This document shows, one piece after another, positions 57,210-64,000 of a stretch of 64,000 bases of DNA. The stretch comes from Natrinema hispanicum (GTDB lineage Archaea; Halobacteriota; Halobacteria; Halobacteriales; Natrialbaceae): NCBI RefSeq assembly GCF_004217335.1, contig NZ_SHMP01000003.1, positions 496,001 to 560,000 on the forward strand, written 5' to 3'. How positions within the stretch are numbered: the stretch's first letter is position 1; each line of letters opens with the position of its first letter. The notes beneath the pieces were generated by a model. It had not been told where the DNA came from. It saw only the letters and a list, made by a program, of their open reading frames with translations, and ran no database searches. The translations under genes and the position numbers were made by a program.

Positions 57210-58181
57210 GTGACCGACTGCATCTACTACGGCGGAAAAGGCGGCGTCGGCAAAACGACCTGTGCTGCGGCCACCGGACTCTCGCTTGCCGCCGCCGGGC
57301 AGCGAACGCTCGTCGTCTCGACCGATCCGGCTCACTCGCTGTCCGACTCGTTCGAGACCGACATCGACTCGGAACCGACCGCACTCGAGCTACCAGGCCC
57401 GCTCGAGGGAGAGACACACTCCGAAGGCAAGCTGTGGGGCGTCGAGATCGACCCAGCAACACAACAGGAGCGCTACGAAAAACTGGCGCGTGCGCTGGCG
57501 GCCGATCTGCGCAGTGCCGGTATCAGCCTCTCGGATGCAGAGATCGAACGGCTGTTTTCCGGCGGTATGCCGGCCGGCAGCGACGAGATCGCAGCACTCG
57601 ACTTGCTGGTCGAATACGTCGACTCCGGCGAGTGGGACGTACTCGTCTTCGACACCGCACCGACGGGCCACACACTGCGGCTGTTCGATATGCCCGGTAT
57701 CATGGGCAACGCCCTCGAGACGGCCCAATCGCTGCGGGGACAGGCCCGCCGGATCGGCTCGGCCGCCCGCACGGCGATGTTCGGGCCGCTGTCGATGCTC
57801 GGCAACCAGGACGACGACGAGAGTCTTGCGTCGTTTCAGGCCCGGCTCGAGCGCGCCCGCGAGTTACTCGCCGATCCTGACCGAACCGAGTTTCGGGTCG
57901 TCCTGATCCCCGAGCAGATGGCCATCGCGGAGACCGAGCGGCTCGTCGCGCGACTTCGCGAAGCCGACGTGTCCGTCGAGCGCCTGATCGTCAACCGGGT
58001 GCTCGAGGACCCACACGAGGGCTGTCCGCGCTGTCAGTCCCGACAGGCCCGCCACGAGGAGCGCCTCGCCGAGATCCACGAGACGTTCCCCGACCTCGAT
58101 ATCGTGACGCTGCCGGACCTCGAGGGCGAGGTACACGGGCGGGAGTCGCTGTCGATTATCGCCGAGCGAATGCCGACCTGA
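57210..58181 (+). CDS. ArsA-family ATPase (Get3/anion-transport type)
   Basis: An approximately 323-residue P-loop ATPase. The deviant Walker A GGKGGVGKTTCAAA, switch I STDPAHSLSDSF, FDTAPTGHTLRLF and the terminal CPRCQSRQARHEE with a CxxC pair are as in Get3/ArsA. A TATA-like tttata at 57180 lies about 27 nt before GTG 57210, favouring this leaderless start over GTG 57195 or 57204. Either protein targeting of membrane proteins or metalloid export; no arsenite pump gene is adjacent, so Get3-like is more plausible. Confidence 0.85.
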   Translation: MTDCIYYGGKGGVGKTTCAAATGLSLAAAGQRTLVVSTDPAHSLSDSFETDIDSEPTALELPGPLEGETHSEGKLWGVEIDPATQQERYEKLARALAADLRSAGISLSDAEIERLFSGGMPAGSDEIAALDLLVEYVDSGEWDVLVFDTAPTGHTLRLFDMPGIMGNALETAQSLRGQARRIGSAARTAMFGPLSMLGNQDDDESLASFQARLERARELLADPDRTEFRVVLIPEQMAIAETERLVARLREADVSVERLIVNRVLEDPHEGCPRCQSRQARHEERLAEIHETFPDLDIVTLPDLEGEVHGRESLSIIAERMPT

Positions 58182-58239
58182 GTGGACATCTGACGGGGTC
58201 GGCCCAGCGCTTATTGTGTTGGTTCAGTAACATTCGACC

Positions 58240-58428
58240 ATGGCACTCTCGATCGGTCGGACCTCGTCGCCGGCCATCACGGCGATCGGCACCGTCGTTG
58301 CGCTCGTCGCCATCATCGGGACCCAGTATCTCGGCTGGGAGTGGAGTTCAGGGCAGTTTGTGCCGATGCTTATCGGCGTTGCCGCCGCCGTGATCGCGGT
58401 CGTCGTGGTGCTCACTCGCCGCGGGTGA
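58240..58428 (+). CDS. Small two-helix membrane protein
   Basis: A 62-residue protein with two hydrophobic segments (about 12-30 and 40-58) and a short basic tail TRRG. It is downstream of the ArsA-type ATPase and convergent with ligA. No family recognised; the clean hydrophobic pattern and ATG make it likely to be a real gene. Confidence 0.65.
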   Translation: MALSIGRTSSPAITAIGTVVALVAIIGTQYLGWEWSSGQFVPMLIGVAAAVIAVVVVLTRRG

Positions 58429-58470
58429 GGTCCCCCGTTGGTCTGGCTCGAGGCCTGCGTTCTCGAGTGA

Positions 58471-61009
<2,539 letters not shown>

Positions 61010-61017
61010 TGGCGCAG

Positions 61018-62418
61018 TCACTGCCAGACGTCACTCGTGCAGTCGCCGTCGGGCCAGCGAATCTCGTGAGCGCGGGCCGGGCCCGCCGGGCACTCACCCC
61101 AGTCGACGAGGAAGTCGTCGTCCAACTCGAGGGTGCCCGTTCGGGGATCGACGTCGGCTTTCAACATCACCGAACCGCGCTCGGCTTCTTCGGGATAGAA
61201 CTGGTCGTCCCACGACGAGAACAGCGAGGTGGTCCAGTAGAGCCGTTCGCCATCCAGCGAGAGCTGGAGCATCTGCGGGCCAGCAACGATTTCCCGCCCC
61301 TGGACTTCGCGGATGTCGCCGAAGGTGCCGCCGACCGAAAGCGAGTCGGCCCGTCGCGGGTTCGACGGGTCCGAAATATCGTACATCCAGACCTCACCGT
61401 GGAGCCAGTTCGAGCCGAACAAGTAGCGATCGTCCATCGAGATCAGGATGTCGGTTGTCAGCCCGGGAACGGGCATATCCCAGTCTGGATGCTCGCGGGC
61501 CTCGAAGTCGATCGCTTTCTCAGCGCGGTACTCGCCGGCCTCTTCGTCGCGCCAGAAGTGGAACATGTTCGACGAGAGCGCGGTCCCGACGAACCCATGT
61601 GTCGATTCAGGCGTGTGGAGGAATCGTACCTCGAGTGGAATCTGGCCTTCCTCGCCGAGGTCGATCGTCTGCTCGACAGTGCCGTTTTCCCAGTCCCAGA
61701 AGTGGATCTTCTGGCCGTACTTGCCCTCCTCGACGTCCTCTAAGTCGAAGCCGGGGTAGTAGGTCTTCGGCGCGGCCCACTCGGTCGAGACCATCACGTT
61801 CTGGCGTGGCTGATACCAGTAGTCGTAGTTCATCTCGATCTCGCCCGGGGGCTCCCACCGGCCCTCGATCTCGAAGTCCTCGTTTAACTCGAGGAAGCCG
61901 CCGGGGAGATCACCATCGGCATCGCCGAGCATGCTGATCAGGATCTGTCCGTCCGGAACGCAATGAACCGTGTGCGGGGCAGAGAGATCGTACTCGAAGA
62001 TCTCCTCGGGTTCGATCACCTCGACCAGTTCGGGATTCCGTCGGTCGGCCGCGTCGATCACGTGGATCCGCGAGGAACGCTGACCCGGGACGATCAGGTG
62101 TTGGCGCTCGAGGCCCTCCATGTGACACGACGACGAACAGGCGTTCCACCCGAAGTGGTGGAGTTCATCACCGCGGTTTGGCATCTCGATGCGATCGACG
62201 ATTTCGCAGTACGTGTCCGATTCAGGATCGAGGTCGACGACCGCAACGAAGTCCGGCGCGTCGACGTCCGTGCCGACGTAGAGACTCATCACGTATGCCA
62301 ATTTTTCCCGTCCGCCCTCCTCGATAGCAGCCTGTGGTGTTGTGTAGCCCGGTCCCTCGTGGTGCTGGGCGTGGTCATGATCCGACTCCGCGCCACCACC
62401 TGTGCTAGCATCACTCAT
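61018..62418 (-). CDS. Selenium-binding protein 56 family (methanethiol oxidase)
   Basis: A 466-residue SBP56 protein: a beta-propeller with HFGWNACSSSCHMEG, SAPHTVHCVPDGQ, HFWDWENGTVEQTIDL and VWMYDISDPSNP motifs. The cysteine pair and histidines bind copper and catalyse oxidation of methanethiol to formaldehyde, H2O2 and sulfide in characterised homologues. The ferredoxin gene 8 bp downstream may provide electron transfer, which is inferred from position only. Confidence 0.9.
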   Translation of the reverse strand: MSDASTGGGAESDHDHAQHHEGPGYTTPQAAIEEGGREKLAYVMSLYVGTDVDAPDFVAVVDLDPESDTYCEIVDRIEMPNRGDELHHFGWNACSSSCHMEGLERQHLIVPGQRSSRIHVIDAADRRNPELVEVIEPEEIFEYDLSAPHTVHCVPDGQILISMLGDADGDLPGGFLELNEDFEIEGRWEPPGEIEMNYDYWYQPRQNVMVSTEWAAPKTYYPGFDLEDVEEGKYGQKIHFWDWENGTVEQTIDLGEEGQIPLEVRFLHTPESTHGFVGTALSSNMFHFWRDEEAGEYRAEKAIDFEAREHPDWDMPVPGLTTDILISMDDRYLFGSNWLHGEVWMYDISDPSNPRRADSLSVGGTFGDIREVQGREIVAGPQMLQLSLDGERLYWTTSLFSSWDDQFYPEEAERGSVMLKADVDPRTGTLELDDDFLVDWGECPAGPARAHEIRWPDGDCTSDVWQ

Positions 62419-62562
62419 GGTCTTCTGGACTACGAACAGGTAGATAAGTCTGTTCGAGAGTTACAGCAGCCGAACGAAGCCAACCAGTTACTTTCAATCT
62501 CGATGATACGTCGCCAAACGAGACCCAGTACTTTACCCCTCAGAGCCACTACAACCGACTAG

Positions 62563-63438
62563 ATGGGACAGGGAACGGAGTTCGGACTGGTCGACGTAGA
62601 TGAAGCCGAGACCCCAGGCGACGAGTGGGAAGAGATCGACGTCTCGGATACGGAAGCAGATCGGATCGCCCGCAAGCGCGATCGCGAGTTCAACCAGTTC
62701 CAGGAGCGAATCAAGGACGCCGACCAGTTCAAAGTCGAGCAGTCGGTGTTCGACGACGCGACGTTCGCGGCGCTGTATAAACTCGTCCAAGACGGCTACG
62801 TCGAGGCCTTCGGCGGCCCGCTCTCGACGGGCAAGGAGGCAAACGTCTATCACGCGCTGGGCGACGACCGCGAGGTCGCGGTCAAGATCTACCGGATCAA
62901 CGCCTCGAACTTCCGGCAGATGCGCGACTATCTCGAGGGCGACCCGCGCTTTGAGGGACTGGGCGGCCAGAAGAAAGACGTCGTCCTCGCGTGGACGAAA
63001 AAGGAACTGGCGAACTTACAGCGGGCGAAAGCGGCCGGCGTCCGCGTTCCGGAGCCGATCGCCACCGAGCGCAACGTCCTCGTCATGGAGTACATCGGCA
63101 CCGAGGACGGCCGCGCGAAACGCCTCGGCGAGGTCCACATCGAGAACCCACAGACCGCCTACGAGGTCATGCGCGAGTACATGCGCCGGCTCTACTCGGC
63201 CGGGCTGATCCACGGCGATTTAAGCGAATACAACGTCGTCTTCGACGAGGCCGAGGGCCAACTCGTGTTCATCGATCTCGGACAAGCCGTCACCGTCCAC
63301 CACCCCAACAGCCGCGACTTCCTAGAACGTGACTGTCGAAACGTCGCCTCGTTTTTCTCTCGGCAGGGACTCGATGTGACCGCCGACGAGTTGCTCGCGT
63401 TCGTCACGAGTCCAGAGCCGGACCCGTCTCGAGACTGA
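62563..63438 (+). CDS. RIO1-type serine protein kinase
   Basis: A 291-residue RIO kinase. GPLSTGKEANVYHA is the flexible P-loop of the RIO1 group, K108 (VAVKIY) is the ATP-binding lysine, HGDLSEYN has the catalytic D219, and IDLG has the metal-binding D238. RIO1 functions in late maturation of the 40S/30S ribosomal subunit. A repeat fragment begins directly after the stop. Confidence 0.92.
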   Translation: MGQGTEFGLVDVDEAETPGDEWEEIDVSDTEADRIARKRDREFNQFQERIKDADQFKVEQSVFDDATFAALYKLVQDGYVEAFGGPLSTGKEANVYHALGDDREVAVKIYRINASNFRQMRDYLEGDPRFEGLGGQKKDVVLAWTKKELANLQRAKAAGVRVPEPIATERNVLVMEYIGTEDGRAKRLGEVHIENPQTAYEVMREYMRRLYSAGLIHGDLSEYNVVFDEAEGQLVFIDLGQAVTVHHPNSRDFLERDCRNVASFFSRQGLDVTADELLAFVTSPEPDPSRD

Positions 63439-63439
63439 G

Positions 63440-63458
63440 ACGGACTCCTGTCAGTCAG
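63440..63458. repeat. Fragment of the 82-bp dispersed repeat
   Basis: acggactcctgtcagtcag matches bases 3-21 of copy B exactly. It begins one base after the RIO1 stop codon, so the element again sits at a gene's 3' end. Confidence 0.7.
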
Positions 63459-63667
63459 GTTCGAAATTCTCTTTATTGTCGGCACGAAATGTAGTTGTAC
63501 TGATGTCTGCTCTCGGCTGGCAGTGGCGATGGCACGCGCCCTCGAGAGCGGACAGTGTCGTCGCGGCGGGCGACGCGGCCTAACCCGGCGGCTGCGGCGG
63601 CGATCGCTCCCTCCGTTCGTTTTTGCTGGAACCGACTGCCAGCTGTTGCCGTCGCCATCCACTGTGA

Positions 63668-64000
63668 ATGTCACCCACTGACCACACCGAAACCGATATC
63701 GACGCGACCGAGACACGTACCGCCACTGCCACTGACGACTTCACCGTTACCCCGTATGCCGTCGACGGAGAGATCGACTACGAGAAACTCATCGACCGGT
63801 TCGGGGCCGATCGGCTCACCGACGGCCAGCTCGCTCGCTTTCCCGACCATCCGCTGCTCCGTCGCCGAACGTTCTATGCGGGCCGGGACATCGACGAATA
63901 CCTCGAGGCTGCCGAAGCCGACGTGCCGCACGCGATCGTCACCGGACGAGGGCCGTCGGGGCCGATGCATCTCGGTCACGTTCTCCCGCTGTATCTCGCC
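63668..64000 (+). CDS. trpS: Tryptophanyl-tRNA synthetase (N-terminal part)
   Basis: From ATG 63668 a frame runs to the right edge (111 codons), so the protein is truncated by the window. The acidic leader (about 25 residues) and FTVTPYAVDGEIDYEKLIDRFG are followed by RPDHPLLRRR-type helices (here FPDHPLLRRRTFYAGRD) and GRGPSGPMHLGH, the archaeal form of the class I HIGH motif used by haloarchaeal TrpRS. It would charge tRNA-Trp. Confidence 0.88.
   Translation, partial: MSPTDHTETDIDATETRTATATDDFTVTPYAVDGEIDYEKLIDRFGADRLTDGQLARFPDHPLLRRRTFYAGRDIDEYLEAAEADVPHAIVTGRGPSGPMHLGHVLPLYLA

Overview
The window is a high-GC haloarchaeal chromosome segment. The signs are acidic proteins, ATGA start/stop overlaps between genes, TATA-like boxes 25-30 nt before ORFs that look leaderless, an rrn operon in the order 16S-tRNA-Ala-23S-5S-tRNA-Cys, pre-rRNA bulge-helix-bulge processing stems, coenzyme F420 genes, two aIF1/SUI1 genes, a RIO kinase and an archaeal tryptophanyl-tRNA synthetase. 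A member of the Natrialbales (Natrinema/Haloterrigena type) is plausible, but genus cannot be fixed from reading alone.

Layout. 1-3.6 kb: end of a metallophosphoesterase, a ribbon-helix-helix regulator, and a cbiMNQO ECF transporter for cobalt or nickel. 3.6-11.1 kb: an apparent operon with an atypical Nramp-fold transporter, hydantoinase/oxoprolinase subunits A and B and an Asp/Glu-racemase-family enzyme, followed by CofE and an F420-dependent oxidoreductase. 11.1-16.4 kb: small proteins, a cold-shock protein and the MoxR-DUF58-transglutaminase cassette. 16.5-21 kb: housekeeping and conserved haloarchaeal genes (aIF1, rhodanese, NUDIX, DUF5809, DUF5810, RimI, DUF7119) and tRNA-Lys. 21.7-27.7 kb: a complete rRNA operon on the minus strand with four recognisable upstream promoters. 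27.9-30.1 kb: a small HTH/membrane protein pair and dihydrolipoyl dehydrogenase.

30.2-46.4 kb, all minus strand, is the most unusual part: a contractile-injection-system (phage-tail-like) baseplate cluster. In transcription order it encodes a multi-TM membrane protein, a 1536-residue Arg/Ser/Thr/Pro-rich repetitive protein, a LysM tube-baseplate adaptor, a gp27-like protein, a gp5/VgrG-like spike, a PAAR tip, a gp25 wedge protein, two large baseplate-J wedge proteins and a tail-protein-I protein with a predicted N-terminal propeller. Its ends are bounded by ordinary genes, and no sheath, tube, AAA+ ATPase or terminator gene lies in the window. Either those parts are encoded elsewhere or this is a reduced, possibly membrane-anchored derivative.

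46.7-64 kb: a metal-exporter homologue with a palindromic promoter site, an NrfD-type membrane protein, a Tat-exported protein that reads into a neighbouring gene, two tandem GNAT acetyltransferases, a second aIF1 flanked by two copies of an 82-bp palindromic repeat, UvrC, an ABC exporter pair, an ArsA-type ATPase, NAD-dependent DNA ligase, a 2Fe-2S ferredoxin, SBP56, RIO kinase and the start of trpS. No CRISPR array, transposase or integrase was seen.
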